Shown: in pieces, positions 19,845 through 29,867 of the stretch
How the letters are laid out: the number at the start of each line of letters is the position of its first letter
Position numbering within the stretch: position 1 is the first letter of the stretch
Assembly (NCBI RefSeq): GCF_001753245.1
Contig: NZ_CP017415.1
Location: forward strand, 2,508,501-2,572,500
Direction: 5' to 3'
Origin: Acidihalobacter yilgarnensis
GTDB taxonomy: Bacteria > Pseudomonadota > Gammaproteobacteria > DSM-5130 > Acidihalobacteraceae
Length of the DNA stretch: 64,000 nucleotides
Translations under genes and position numbers: made by a program
Notes under the pieces: model-generated
Database searches by the model: none
What the model was told of the DNA's origin: nothing
Seen by the model: the letters and a program-made list of their open reading frames with translations, nothing else

Positions 19845-20909
19845 CCGGATCGTCTACCCGGGGTTGGCGAAAAAATCGGCTGCCGCGATACTGACGATGG
19901 GCATGTCGCAACAAAACCGCCAGCACGGCTGCCGTCGGCAATGCCAGCAGTACACCGACAAAACCGAAGAGCTGCCCCCCGCAAGCACCGCAAAGATCAC
20001 CGCGACCGGATGCAGACCGATCCGGTCGCCGACCAGCAAGGGCGTGAGCACCGCGCTTTCGAGGACTTGCCCCACACCGAAAACCACTGCGATCGGCCAC
20101 AATGCGAGCAGTTCGTGGGTCTGGAAAAACATAGCGATACCGGCCGAGACGATACCGATGGCAAAACCGAGATAGGGTACGAAGCTCACCAACCCCGCGA
20201 CAATGCCAATCAGGATACCCACCTTGAGCCCCGCCAACCAGAGTCCAACCGCGTAGACGGTGCCCAGCGCGATCATGACCGCAAACTGGCCGCGCAGGAA
20301 TGCGCCGAGGCGATCATCCGCCTCGCGCGTCAGCCGCTCCGTGGTATCGCGAAAACGCAGCGGCAACAGCTCGTACAAATAGGCGACCAGACGGTCCCAA
20401 TCGCGCAATAGATAGAAACCGACGATGGGGATCAACAACAGATTGGCCAGCCAACCGAGCAAAGCCAGGCCTGAGCGGCTGAGGGTATCGACGAGCCGAG
20501 CCGCCACGCCACCTGCCTGCCGCCAGTGCGCGGTGATCAGATCGGGCAACGCCTGCAAGTTGAGTACGCTCATGTCAACACCCAGATGCCGTTGCAACCA
20601 GGGCAGCAGGTGCGTATTGATCCAGGCGATATACCCTGGCAGGGCATGTACAAGTACGTTGATCTGGCTCTCAAGTATCGGCACCAGCAGGAGCAGCGCC
20701 AGTAACAACACAAGGCCCATCAGGGCGAACACCACGACCACGGCCAAGGTACGCGGCAATCGCCAGCCTTCCAATCGATCGGCCAGCGGGTCGCCAAGAT
20801 AGGCGAACAAGGCGGCGACCAGAAACGGGGTCAGAATCGGGGCAAGCAGGTAGATCAGCCAGCCGACCACCAGCGCGATGGCCAAACCAAGCCAAGCCCC
20901 GCCCCTCAT
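19837..20909 (-). pseudogene. AI-2E family transporter (second copy), single-base frameshift
   Basis: From the ATG at 20909 (GGCGGCGAAGG upstream) the frame encodes a polytopic permease: WLGLAIALVVGWLIYLLAP, LLLLVPILESQINVLV, FYLLRDWDRLVAYLYELLP, and PVAVIFAVLAGG. The next residues expected for the family, QLFGFVGVLLALPTAAVLAV, are present in another frame. The switch is at a 6-C run (19975-19980). One added base gives about 357 residues ending at 19837, inside the hda start. It sits between DUF2066 and hda, the usual perM location. The longest frame upstream of 20909 runs into the DUF2066 gene and is not used. Confidence 0.85.
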
Positions 20910-20923
20910 GCCTTCGCCGCCGT

Positions 20924-22138
20924 TCAAGGCTGATACCGGAAGTACAAAATCTGGGCTGGAACCGGAATCGGCACCGGAGGTGCCGTGGCCAGACTGGTCG
21001 ATACGGGCAGACTGCCGCTCGCCGGCAATGTTGTGGATGCTGGCAGGGAAGCGGTGGACGGTGGAGTGGGTACCGGCGGAGTTTCCGGCGCCAACCAACC
21101 CACCAGAGCCAGATTGCGTGCCACGTCACTGGCGCTTCCTCGTGGCACCACACTGAAGGTCACGGTATCACCGGCAACCGCCACCACTCGCGCTGAGGCG
21201 ATCGGTGCCAAGTGCCCCAGGAGGTGTTCGATACGGGCATAAACTGCCACCTGCCCGACCCCTGAAATTTCAACATCGACCCTGTCACCAGCTTGATTGG
21301 GCTGTGCCGTACCACTGACCGCCAATGAGGCGGCAAGGCGATCGGCCACGCCGTCGACGCCAGCCGCGAGCACGGTGTCACGGCTTGCGCCCTGAGTGCT
21401 CCAGTGGTCGGTACGCCCGCGAAAGGCCAGCCACCACTGACCACGCCACTGGCTGCCCGCTGAGGGGCGCACGACGCCGGCCACCACGGCATTGGCCTCA
21501 TACCGGGCCGAAGCCGTCACGATGGAATCCATGAATCCGCCGTCCAGATCGGAGAAGTGCACCGCTGCCTGATCCTGCAAATCGAGCAGCGGGAACAGTA
21601 CCGGCAAGCCGCGCGTATCCGCTGCCTGCTGAAGGGCTCCGCGCGCACCAGGATGCGGTTGATCGCCGTCACTGCCCACAATGAAACGGTCGTTACGATC
21701 GCCATCCACACCCACCCACATCACGACCAACGGCCGCTCTCGCCCCCACAAGGGCAATTGCGCGGCACGCAGCAGGCTGTCGATGGCGGGCGGGTCGAAG
21801 TCGACCCGCAGCTGCAACGATGTCGCGGCGCTCGCCGGCGTCCCTGGCTGCTGCTGATAGGCATATTGCTGGATATATTGCGCGGGCTGCTGCAAGGCTG
21901 GGGCGAGCGAGGGACTGGCGGCCACGGCGGCGTTACCGGTCATCTTCACCAACACCTGCGCCAGAGCCTGCTGGAAGGCCGCCAACCGCGCGCCCTCGCT
22001 GCGATCCGCCACCGGGACGGTCGCCTGATACAAGCCGCCCACCTGAAGCGCCCATGCCGGCAACACGGGCGCCAACGCCGACAGCAGACAAACCACAAGT
22101 GCCAGAGTCCGCACCCGGACCCGAATGAAATTCGTCAC
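20924..22138 (-). CDS. DUF2066 domain-containing exported protein
   Basis: The protein has about 404 residues from a GTG at 22138 (VTNFIRVRVRTLALVV). That start places a signal peptide right at the N-terminus (ending APVLPAWA). The longer frame to 22294 would overlap divergent purM. After the cleavage site comes LYQATVPVADRSEGARLAAFQQALAQVLVKMTGN, the start of DUF2066. The C-terminus is a Pro/Ser/Thr-rich repeat (PAST/PVST units) before the last ten residues. The function is unknown. The neighbourhood purM/DUF2066/perM/hda is conserved in gammaproteobacteria. Confidence 0.8.
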   Translation of the reverse strand: MTNFIRVRVRTLALVVCLLSALAPVLPAWALQVGGLYQATVPVADRSEGARLAAFQQALAQVLVKMTGNAAVAASPSLAPALQQPAQYIQQYAYQQQPGTPASAATSLQLRVDFDPPAIDSLLRAAQLPLWGRERPLVVMWVGVDGDRNDRFIVGSDGDQPHPGARGALQQAADTRGLPVLFPLLDLQDQAAVHFSDLDGGFMDSIVTASARYEANAVVAGVVRPSAGSQWRGQWWLAFRGRTDHWSTQGASRDTVLAAGVDGVADRLAASLAVSGTAQPNQAGDRVDVEISGVGQVAVYARIEHLLGHLAPIASARVVAVAGDTVTFSVVPRGSASDVARNLALVGWLAPETPPVPTPPSTASLPASTTLPASGSLPVSTSLATAPPVPIPVPAQILYFRYQP

Positions 22139-22269
22139 GTTGCAGCGTCCCCGTTGCGGCCAGCCCTGGAAAATTCTGATGCGAATTAAGATACCACAGC
22201 CCATCGGTGCCCGGTTTACATGACGGAGCCCGGACAATACCATTAGCGCCCTTCTCTGCGGATATTCCC

Positions 22270-23328
22270 ATGACCGACAAGACCCCCGCCTCACCCGGCC
22301 TGAACTACCGCGATGCAGGTGTGGACATCGATGCTGGCGCCGCGCTGGTGGAGCGTATCAAACCATTGGCCGCCGCAACCCGCCGCCCCGAAGTCCTCGC
22401 GGGCCTCGGCGGCTTTGGTGCCCTGTTCGCCCTGCCCTGGGATCGCTACCGCGAACCCGTGCTGGTTTCGGGCACCGACGGCGTTGGCACCAAACTCAAG
22501 CTCGCCCAGTCCCTCGACCGGCATCGTCACATCGGTATCGACCTCGTCGCCATGTGCGTCAACGACATCATCGTGCAAGGTGCCGAGCCGCTCTTCTTTC
22601 TCGATTATTTCGCCACCGGCCACCTGAACGTGCCACGTGCAGCCGAAGTGGTCGCCGGCATTGCCGACGGCTGTAGCCAGGCCGGCTGTGCGCTGATCGG
22701 CGGCGAAACCGCCGAGATGCCGGGCATGTACCAAGGCGAGGAATATGACCTCGCCGGCTTCGCCGTGGGCATCGTCGAGCGCGAGCACCTGCTCGACGGT
22801 AGCAAGGTCGCCCCTGGCGATGCGATTATTGGCCTGGCAGCCTCCGGCCCGCACTCCAATGGCTATTCGTTGATTCGCCGTATCGTCGAATCCGCTGGCG
22901 CCGACCTCAACGCTCCACTGGGTACACGCAGCCTGGCCGACCACCTGCTCGAACCCACGCGGATCTACGTCAAGCCACTACTGGCGCTGCTTGAGACACT
23001 ACCCGTACATGCCCTCGCCCACATCACGGGGGGCGGCCTGACCGAAAACATCCCGCGCGTGCTACCTCCCGGCACCGAGGCATGCATCGATCCCAAGGCC
23101 TGGGTGCGCCCCGAAATCTTCGATTGGCTACAAGCACAAGGGCGCGTCGACGACGACGAGATGCTGCGCACCTTCAACTGCGGCATCGGTATGGTCGTGA
23201 TCGTGGCCGAGACGGACGTCGAGGCATCGCTCGGACATTGCCGGAACCATGGTCTGGAGGCTTCCGTGATTGGCCACATCGCGGCCACCGGCGCAGACGA
23301 GCCGCGGACGGTCTACACCTCTCGATGA
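22270..23328 (+). CDS. purM: Phosphoribosylformylglycinamidine cyclo-ligase (AIR synthetase)
   Basis: The 352-residue enzyme converts FGAM and ATP to AIR in purine synthesis. It starts with [22 protein letters not shown] and shows the PurM motifs [22 protein letters not shown] and [11 protein letters not shown], followed by the C-terminal domain ([17 protein letters not shown]). The ATG at 22270 fits the usual MT(D)K...LNYRDAGV opening. Its stop overlaps the purN start by ATGA. Confidence 0.96.
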   Translation: MTDKTPASPGLNYRDAGVDIDAGAALVERIKPLAAATRRPEVLAGLGGFGALFALPWDRYREPVLVSGTDGVGTKLKLAQSLDRHRHIGIDLVAMCVNDIIVQGAEPLFFLDYFATGHLNVPRAAEVVAGIADGCSQAGCALIGGETAEMPGMYQGEEYDLAGFAVGIVEREHLLDGSKVAPGDAIIGLAASGPHSNGYSLIRRIVESAGADLNAPLGTRSLADHLLEPTRIYVKPLLALLETLPVHALAHITGGGLTENIPRVLPPGTEACIDPKAWVRPEIFDWLQAQGRVDDDEMLRTFNCGIGMVVIVAETDVEASLGHCRNHGLEASVIGHIAATGADEPRTVYTSR

Positions 23329-24002
23329 GCACCGTGTCACCGCCACGCATCGTCGTGCTGGTGTCCGGCGAAGGCAGCAACTTCGAGGCCATTGCGGAAG
23401 CGATCGAACGTGGAGACGTCGTGGGCCGCATCGTTGCGGTCATCAGCAATCGCCCTCAGGCCCGCGCGCTGGCGCGTGCTGGCCGCCACGGCCTCCCCAC
23501 CGAAGTAGTCGACCACACCGCCTACTCCGGCCGAGAGGCCTTCGACACCGCGCTGGCCATGCGCATCGATGCGCATGGCCCAGACCTCGTCGTCCTGGCC
23601 GGATTCATGCGTATCCTGACGCCAAGCTTCGTCGACCATTATCTGGGTCGCATGCTCAATATCCATCCATCCCTGCTGCCGGCCTACCCAGGCCTCGACA
23701 CCCACGCACGCGTACTCGCAGATGGCATGGCGCGACATGGCGCCAGTGTCCACTTCGTCACTCGCGAACTCGACGGCGGCCCGGTGGTACTCCAAGGCGC
23801 CGTACGCATAGGCATCGACGACACACCCGCTCGACTGGCCAAGCGCGTACAGGTAATCGAGCACCGGCTGTATCCACAAGCCGTCGCTTGGTTTACCAGC
23901 GGCCGCTTGCACCTCTCAGGCCATCGCGCGATCCTGGACGGCATCCCGCTGGATACCCCCCGGCAACTTGACCCCAGCACGGAGGAAGCATCGCCGCCGT
24001 GA
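23325..24002 (+). CDS. purN: Phosphoribosylglycinamide formyltransferase
   Basis: The 225-residue GAR transformylase uses 10-formyl-THF. Motifs are [13 protein letters not shown] (phosphate binding), [18 protein letters not shown] carrying the catalytic Asn and His, and the later Asp in [12 protein letters not shown]. Translation is coupled to purM by ATGA. The C-terminal extension after about residue 200 is somewhat longer than in E. coli. The next gene begins within the stop codon (GTGA). Confidence 0.95.
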   Translation: MSTVSPPRIVVLVSGEGSNFEAIAEAIERGDVVGRIVAVISNRPQARALARAGRHGLPTEVVDHTAYSGREAFDTALAMRIDAHGPDLVVLAGFMRILTPSFVDHYLGRMLNIHPSLLPAYPGLDTHARVLADGMARHGASVHFVTRELDGGPVVLQGAVRIGIDDTPARLAKRVQVIEHRLYPQAVAWFTSGRLHLSGHRAILDGIPLDTPRQLDPSTEEASPP

Positions 24003-24763
24003 AATCGCGCTTTTATACCCGCCGCCTGCCCGCACTCGCATTGTTCGGTGGCCTTGTGCTAGCCCCGACCGTCCCAGCTGCGGCAGCAACCAGCCCTCAA
24101 GCCGTCAACACGGCCTTCGGCATACCCTTCTTTAGCGCCCAATATGCACTCAAGAAACTCGGCTTGACCGTCGCCAAGATCACCGTCTCCTTCGGTCGTG
24201 AAAACGGTCGGCTGATCTATCGCCAAGTGACCTTGCCAGCCGGCGTCATCACCTGGTTTCGCCACGACCGCATCACCGAAGAAAGCCTGCTTGCACCCGG
24301 TCCGGTACCACTGCCGACCGAATATCGCTTCTTGCATACCGGTGATGGCCCGACAAAGCAGGCCGTGATCCACTTCGACCGCCAGACCGATGAGGCCAGC
24401 GGGCATATGCAAAATGGAGATCCCGTCAAGGTAGCCATCGACCCTGGTACGCTCGACCGCCTGTCGCTGCAACTCGCGCTCATGCAGGCCGTCGCCAAGG
24501 GGCAAAAAACCTTGCGTTTCACCACTGTGGAAACCAAGAACAAGCTCAGTCATTACGACTTTCATGACCTCGGACACGACACCGTAATGACCCCACTGGG
24601 GCAACTTGACACCCTCCACCTACAGCGAGTGTGGCAGGCCAAACACATCCGCTTCGATTTCTGGCTGGCCCCGTCGCTGCACGACCTGCCGGTCAAATTG
24701 ATCCAGACCGACGGCGACGGAGCCAGCCTAGGCCTTTATTTGCAGTCGGTACGCTGGTACTGA
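23999..24763 (+). CDS. DUF3108 domain-containing exported protein
   Basis: The 254-residue protein starts at a GTG overlapping the purN stop. It has a signal peptide (LPALALFGGLVLAPTVPAAAA) and a beta-rich DUF3108 body, which is typical after purN in several gammaproteobacteria. The C-terminal half carries LDTLHLQRVWQAKHIRFDFWLAP and LPVKLIQTDGDG, the last conserved strands of the family. It is periplasmic and of unknown function. Confidence 0.82.
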   Translation: MKSRFYTRRLPALALFGGLVLAPTVPAAAATSPQAVNTAFGIPFFSAQYALKKLGLTVAKITVSFGRENGRLIYRQVTLPAGVITWFRHDRITEESLLAPGPVPLPTEYRFLHTGDGPTKQAVIHFDRQTDEASGHMQNGDPVKVAIDPGTLDRLSLQLALMQAVAKGQKTLRFTTVETKNKLSHYDFHDLGHDTVMTPLGQLDTLHLQRVWQAKHIRFDFWLAPSLHDLPVKLIQTDGDGASLGLYLQSVRWY

Positions 24764-24795
24764 ACCGGCGACGCCGCCCACGAAGGAGTCCGAAC

Positions 24796-26205
24796 ATGAA
24801 TGAAGCGCCCTACGACATCGCCGTCATCGGCTCCGGCCCCGGCGGCTACCGCGCCGCCATCCTCGCCGCACTCAAGGGACAGCGCGTCGCCATTATCGAA
24901 AAGGCCGACTGGGGCGGCTGCTGTCTGAATCGCGGCTGCGTGCCCAAAAAGGACTGGCACCACACGGCACAGCTCGTCGCCGCCAGCCGTCACTTCGCCG
25001 GACGCGGCATCACAGGCACGCTGAGCGCCGACATGGCCACTGCCTGGATGCATCAGGAAGCCATCGTAGCCAATGTTCAGGAAAGCTACGTCGATTATAT
25101 GAAGCGCCTGAAAATCACCACGCTCTCCGGCAATGCACGATTCGACGACCCGCATACCTTAATTGTTCAGGGCGCCGACGGCAGCGAGCAGACACTTGGT
25201 GCCCGCGCCTTCGTCATCGCCACCGGGGCGGGTGCGCAGGTGCCGCCCCCCTTCGAAGCACTGCCCGGCAAGGTCCTGACCAGCGATATGCTGTTCGATG
25301 CCCCACCGCCAGACGGCAATCGGGTAGCGATCATCGGCAGCGGCGTGATCGCCACCGAATTCGCCTTTATATTCCGCATGCTGGGCAAGGAGGTCGTCTG
25401 GCTCGCGCGCTCGGAAGCCTTGCGCAAGATCCCTTTCAGCCCACAGGCCCGCACCACCCTCAAGAACGCCCTCGCCCGACACGATATCGCCCTGCGCCGG
25501 GTAACGGGTTTCGCGTCGGTCGACACCGATCACGACGGTGTGCGCATCATGCTTACGGACGGCGACGCGGTCGAGGTAGACTGGGTCTGCCTGGGCACGG
25601 GGCGGATGCCTTACACCGAGGGGCTGAACATCGAAGCGATCGGCATTGAATGCGACGCACACGGTTTCATCCGGCGCAACGCACAACTACAGACGGCCCA
25701 ACCGCACATCTACGCCATCGGCGACGTTGCCAGCCCGGAGATGACGGCCAACCACGCCCTGGCCGATGCGACGGTGGCAATCGGGAATATCGTCGACGGC
25801 CACGAGCAGGCGCAGGACAGTACCTGGGTGCCGCTGGCAGTCTACAGCGCCGTCGAATTGGCCCGCATCGGCATGGACGAGGACACCGCGGAGGACGAAG
25901 GCCTGGAACCCGCCGTCGGCTTCGCGGCCTTCGAAACCTCCCCGCGCGCGCTCGGCCAGGACGACACCGACGGTTTCGTACGCCTGATTGCCGACATGGA
26001 CAGCGGCGCCCTGCTCGGTGGCGAAATCATCGGTGCCGAGGCCGGCGAGTTGATTCATCTGCTCTCGCTGGCACCAGACCGCGAGAGCGCGTTGCGCTGG
26101 CTGGCTGCCGGACGCTACAACCACCCGGCACGCGCCGAGGAACTGGCCAATGCCACCGAAACCCTGGCCAGCAAGTGGGGGCTTGCCGGCAGTATTCTCG
26201 GATGA
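24796..26205 (+). CDS. FAD-dependent pyridine nucleotide-disulfide oxidoreductase (dihydrolipoyl dehydrogenase-like)
   Basis: The 469-residue flavoprotein has an FAD Rossmann motif (AVIGSGPGGYRAA), the redox-active CxxxxC (GGCCLNRGCVPKK), an NAD(P)-binding GSGVIATEFAF, the FAD motif IYAIGDV, and a dimerisation domain with NHPARAEE placing the catalytic His-Glu pair five residues apart. It belongs to the lipoamide dehydrogenase/glutathione reductase group. No 2-oxo acid dehydrogenase subunits are nearby, so a role outside those complexes is likely. GGAG precedes the ATG at 24796. It is coupled by ATGA to the small gene that follows. Confidence 0.88.
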   Translation: MNEAPYDIAVIGSGPGGYRAAILAALKGQRVAIIEKADWGGCCLNRGCVPKKDWHHTAQLVAASRHFAGRGITGTLSADMATAWMHQEAIVANVQESYVDYMKRLKITTLSGNARFDDPHTLIVQGADGSEQTLGARAFVIATGAGAQVPPPFEALPGKVLTSDMLFDAPPPDGNRVAIIGSGVIATEFAFIFRMLGKEVVWLARSEALRKIPFSPQARTTLKNALARHDIALRRVTGFASVDTDHDGVRIMLTDGDAVEVDWVCLGTGRMPYTEGLNIEAIGIECDAHGFIRRNAQLQTAQPHIYAIGDVASPEMTANHALADATVAIGNIVDGHEQAQDSTWVPLAVYSAVELARIGMDEDTAEDEGLEPAVGFAAFETSPRALGQDDTDGFVRLIADMDSGALLGGEIIGAEAGELIHLLSLAPDRESALRWLAAGRYNHPARAEELANATETLASKWGLAGSILG

Positions 26206-26447
26206 AACCGCTCTTGTCACAGGCAGGGGAAAGGGCCTTGGCCGAACGAGTGCGCACCGCTTGCCGGGAGGCTGCCGTGGCAGCCTACGAGGAAGCAGCC
26301 CTCCGCGGCCTGTGCGCCGAGGGCGCCCTCGAATATGCTCTTGACGCGATCCGCCGACTCGATCTTGAGACCGTAATCGAGACAAGCGTCTCACCGGAGT
26401 CGCCGGAGCTGCCGGGTTGCGAGCCCTCAAGCGATCCCGTAGGGTAA
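26202..26447 (+). CDS. Small conserved protein, 81 aa, coupled to the disulfide oxidoreductase
   Basis: The ATG at 26202 overlaps the previous stop (ATGA), giving an 81-residue acidic helical protein (AERVRTACREAAVAAYEEAALRG, then LEYALDAIRRLDLETV). I do not know a functional name. Related small proteins with an AAxxAYExAxxxGLCxEGxxExAxxAIR pattern occur in proteobacteria. It has no signal peptide. The upstream part of the longer open frame is a shadow of the oxidoreductase gene. Confidence 0.7.
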   Translation: MKPLLSQAGERALAERVRTACREAAVAAYEEAALRGLCAEGALEYALDAIRRLDLETVIETSVSPESPELPGCEPSSDPVG

Positions 26448-26477
26448 ATAAGGAACCCACTACCCGCGCATGGAATA

Positions 26478-27347
26478 ATGACCTCCTACAAAAAACGCAT
26501 CGCCAGCATTCTCACCCTTCTTCCGATCCTCCTGATCGGCCTCCCCAGCGCCCACGCCGAGGGCCTCCTCAAGCAAGTCGAGAAGACCGGCACCATCAAG
26601 GTCGGTATCGCCAATGAAATCCCCTACGGTTACAAGGACGCAAACGGTAAGGTCCAGGGTATCGCCCCCAATGCCGCCAAGCACGTGCTCCACGAAATGG
26701 GCGTCAAGCACATCGAATGGGTGATCCTGCCCTTCGGCGCTCTGATTCCGGCAGTCAAGGCCGGCCGCATCGACATCGCCTCTGCGAGCCAGAACGTGCT
26801 GCCCGAGCGTTGTCAGCAGGTCACCTTCTCCAAGGTCAATTCCAGCTACGGCGAGGGCCTGCTGGTGGCCAAGGGCAACCCGCACAACATCCACAGCTAC
26901 AAGGCGTTCAAGGACAACCCCAAGCTCAAGCTCGGCGTCGTGACCGGCGCGGACGAGCTCAACTTCGCCCAGGCCATGGGCATCCCGCAGAGCCAGATCG
27001 TGATGATCAACGCCAATTCGGACGCGATTCCGGCCTTGCAGGCACGCCGCATCGACGCCTATGCCGCGACCGGACTCACCGTGCACAATCTGGCCAAGCG
27101 CAGCTCCTCCGTGGTCGGCGCCGAACCCTTCACGCAGCCGATCTACCATGGCAAGCCCACACGCAGCTACGGTGCTTTCTCCTTCCGCAAGTCGGATACG
27201 GCCTTCATCAAGCGTTTTGACGAGAAACTGGCCGCCTATCAGAAGACGGAAGCCTGGGCCAAAGACGAGATGCACTACGGCCTCTCACACGAGGACGTGG
27301 AAGCCGCACGCAAGATGTCCACCGCCATGCTCTGCGCGGGACACTAA
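26478..27347 (+). CDS. ehuB: Ectoine/hydroxyectoine-type ABC transporter substrate-binding protein
   Basis: The 289-residue periplasmic solute-binding protein has a signal peptide (LTLLPILLIGLPSAHA). It then shows the family-3 binding-protein pattern with EhuB-like segments: IKVGIANEIPYGYKDANGKV, FGALIPAVKAGRIDIASA and LPERCQQVTFSK. It should capture ectoine or hydroxyectoine for import as osmoprotectant or carbon source. The gene leads a four-gene ehuB-C-D-A cluster. The ectoine assignment rests on sequence feel and gene order; a polar amino-acid substrate is the alternative. Confidence 0.8.
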   Translation: MTSYKKRIASILTLLPILLIGLPSAHAEGLLKQVEKTGTIKVGIANEIPYGYKDANGKVQGIAPNAAKHVLHEMGVKHIEWVILPFGALIPAVKAGRIDIASASQNVLPERCQQVTFSKVNSSYGEGLLVAKGNPHNIHSYKAFKDNPKLKLGVVTGADELNFAQAMGIPQSQIVMINANSDAIPALQARRIDAYAATGLTVHNLAKRSSSVVGAEPFTQPIYHGKPTRSYGAFSFRKSDTAFIKRFDEKLAAYQKTEAWAKDEMHYGLSHEDVEAARKMSTAMLCAGH

Positions 27348-27383
27348 GCACCCAGGGCGAAGCACGATGATCAAGGAACGATC

Positions 27384-28033
27384 ATGACCTTCATGCAAAT
27401 CGCCCTGAACGTCGTTCAGGGCCTCCAGATGACCGTCGAGCTGACACTGCTCTCATCGGCGCTAGGGTCCTGATCGCCTTCACCCTAGGCACGCTCAAGA
27501 CCATACGCTGGCGTCCAGTACGTTACCTCGCCACGGCCTACGTCGAGATCTTTCGCGGCACTTCACTGATCGTACAGCTGTTCTGGCTATACTACGCCCT
27601 ACCACTCCTTGGATTGTCGTTGTCGCCCTTCGTCGCCGGCACGGCGGCGCTGGCCCTGAATATCGGCGCCTACGGAGCGGAAGTGGTGCGAGGCGCCCTT
27701 GAAGCCGTCCCCAAGGGACAGCGCGAAGCCGCTGTGGCGCTTGGCTTCACGCCCGCGCAACGCATTTACCGAATTTTCTACCCGCAAGCCCTCCCCGAGA
27801 TGATGCCCACCTTCGGCAATCTCGCGGTGCAAAACCTCAAGGATTCCTCGGTGGTGTCGCTGATCAGCCTTGCCGACCTCACCTACTACGCCAACAATCT
27901 GCAAAACCTGACCTTCGAAACCGCGCGCATCTATACCGTGACCCTGTTCGCCTACTTCGGCCTCGCGCTGTTGTTGACCTGGGGGATACGCGCCCTCGAA
28001 CGCCGGCTTCGCCGCTGGAAAACGAGGAGATAG
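27384..28033 (+). pseudogene. ehuC: Ectoine-type ABC permease EhuC, single-base frameshift
   Basis: The ATG at 27384 starts MTFMQIALNVVQGLQMTVEL and the frame reaches a stop at 27471-27473. One added G in the GGG at 27465-27467 lets it continue as ALG-VLIAFTLGTLKTIRW and then the permease core to 28033. The core includes the HisM-type EAA loop (GALEAVPKGQREAAVALGFTPAQ). Restored length is about 216 residues with five TM helices. It lies between ehuB and ehuD, 36 bp after ehuB. As printed, the importer lacks one permease. Confidence 0.82.
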
Positions 28034-28035
28034 CC

Positions 28036-28727
28036 ATGTTATTTGGTATGCACTGGGACACGACTGGCGGCATGCTGACCTTCGCTTGGTCGATCCTGCC
28101 CATTCTGCTGGTCGGCCTCAAGGTCACCCTGGAGGCGACCGTGCTGGGCTTTCTGCTCGCCCTGACCCTCGGTCTCCTGTTTGCCCTGCTGCAAGGTATC
28201 CGGTTGCGCATCATTTCCTGGCCAGTGCGTTTCGTCGTCGAATTCCTACGCGACACGCCCCTGTTGGTACAGCTCTTTTTCCTGTTCTACGTACTACCTG
28301 GCTTCGGATTGTCTCTACCCGCATTCGCCATTGGCACGCTGGCCCTCGGTGCCCAGTACAGCGCCTATTGCGCGGAAATCTATCGCGCGGGCATCGAGGC
28401 CGTCGGCCGCGGCCAGTGGGAAGCCGCACGCGCACTGGATCTCGACCGCTGGACGACTTACAAGGACATCATCCTGCCGCAGGCGATCCCACGCATCATT
28501 CCCGCCCTCGGCACCTATCTCGTTTCCATGATCAAAGATGCACCGTTACTGTCTGCGATCAGCGTCCTCGACATGCTCGCAGCGGCCAACATCATCGGCG
28601 GGCAGACCTATAACTACCTCATACCCCTGACCCTGGTGGGCGCGCTGTTTCTGCTCACCACACTGGTCGTCTCCTACCTCGTCCACCGGCTCGATCGCTG
28701 GTTGCCCAAGAGCGGAATCCCCCTGAA

Positions 28728-28731
<4 letters not shown>
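28036..28731 (+). CDS. ehuD: Ectoine-type ABC permease EhuD
   Basis: The 231-residue inner-membrane permease has several TM helices and the cytoplasmic EAA loop ([24 protein letters not shown]) that contacts the ATPase. GGAG lies upstream of the ATG. It pairs with EhuC to form the translocation pore. The start of the ATPase gene overlaps its stop by ATGA. Confidence 0.88.
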
Positions 28732-29501
<770 letters not shown>

Positions 29502-29508
29502 ACCGTTT

Positions 29509-29536
29509 CCCAAGCGCCGTATACGTGACGCTTGGG
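29509..29536 (+). terminator. Hairpin after ehuA, possible terminator
   Basis: CCCAAGCG (29509-29516) and CGCTTGGG (29529-29536) form an 8-bp GC-rich stem with a 12-nt loop, 7 bp past the ehuA stop. There is no T-tract, so classical Rho-independent termination is doubtful. The hairpin may still mark the operon end, since the next gene is convergent. Confidence 0.4.
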
Positions 29537-29553
29537 GCGCGAGCTAAGTCCGG

Positions 29554-29844
29554 CTAACCACCGACCGCACGATCCATACGTGCTACGCAGGCGACCCACT
29601 CCGGACGCCGGTTCGCCCCTTGGGCATGCAGCTCCATAAGCCCATAAACCAGCGCGCGCTGCTCCGCATCGAGCAGGCGCAGCCGGCTCAAGGCGACCGG
29701 ATTTCCCCGTGTCTCGAGTTCCGCTGCCATACCCTTGATCAGACCGTAGAACACCAGCGGTGCTGCCGTCGCAGGCGCAGCCTCCACCAATGCGCAGACT
29801 TGCTCCAGCGGCGAGAAGTTCAGCGACTCGTCAGCAACTGTCAT
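29554..29844 (-). CDS. Small conserved hypothetical protein, 96 aa
   Basis: I do not recognise the family. The protein is soluble and largely helical (VCALVEAAPATAAPLVFYGLIKGMAAELE, ALSRLRLLDAEQRALVYGLMELHAQG) with two Cys residues and no signal peptide. It lies 23 bp downstream of pmbA on the same strand, so it is probably the last gene of the tldD-pmbA operon. Confidence 0.6.
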   Translation of the reverse strand: MTVADESLNFSPLEQVCALVEAAPATAAPLVFYGLIKGMAAELETRGNPVALSRLRLLDAEQRALVYGLMELHAQGANRRPEWVACVARMDRAVGG

Positions 29845-29867
29845 ACTGGATCACCCACGGGTTGAAC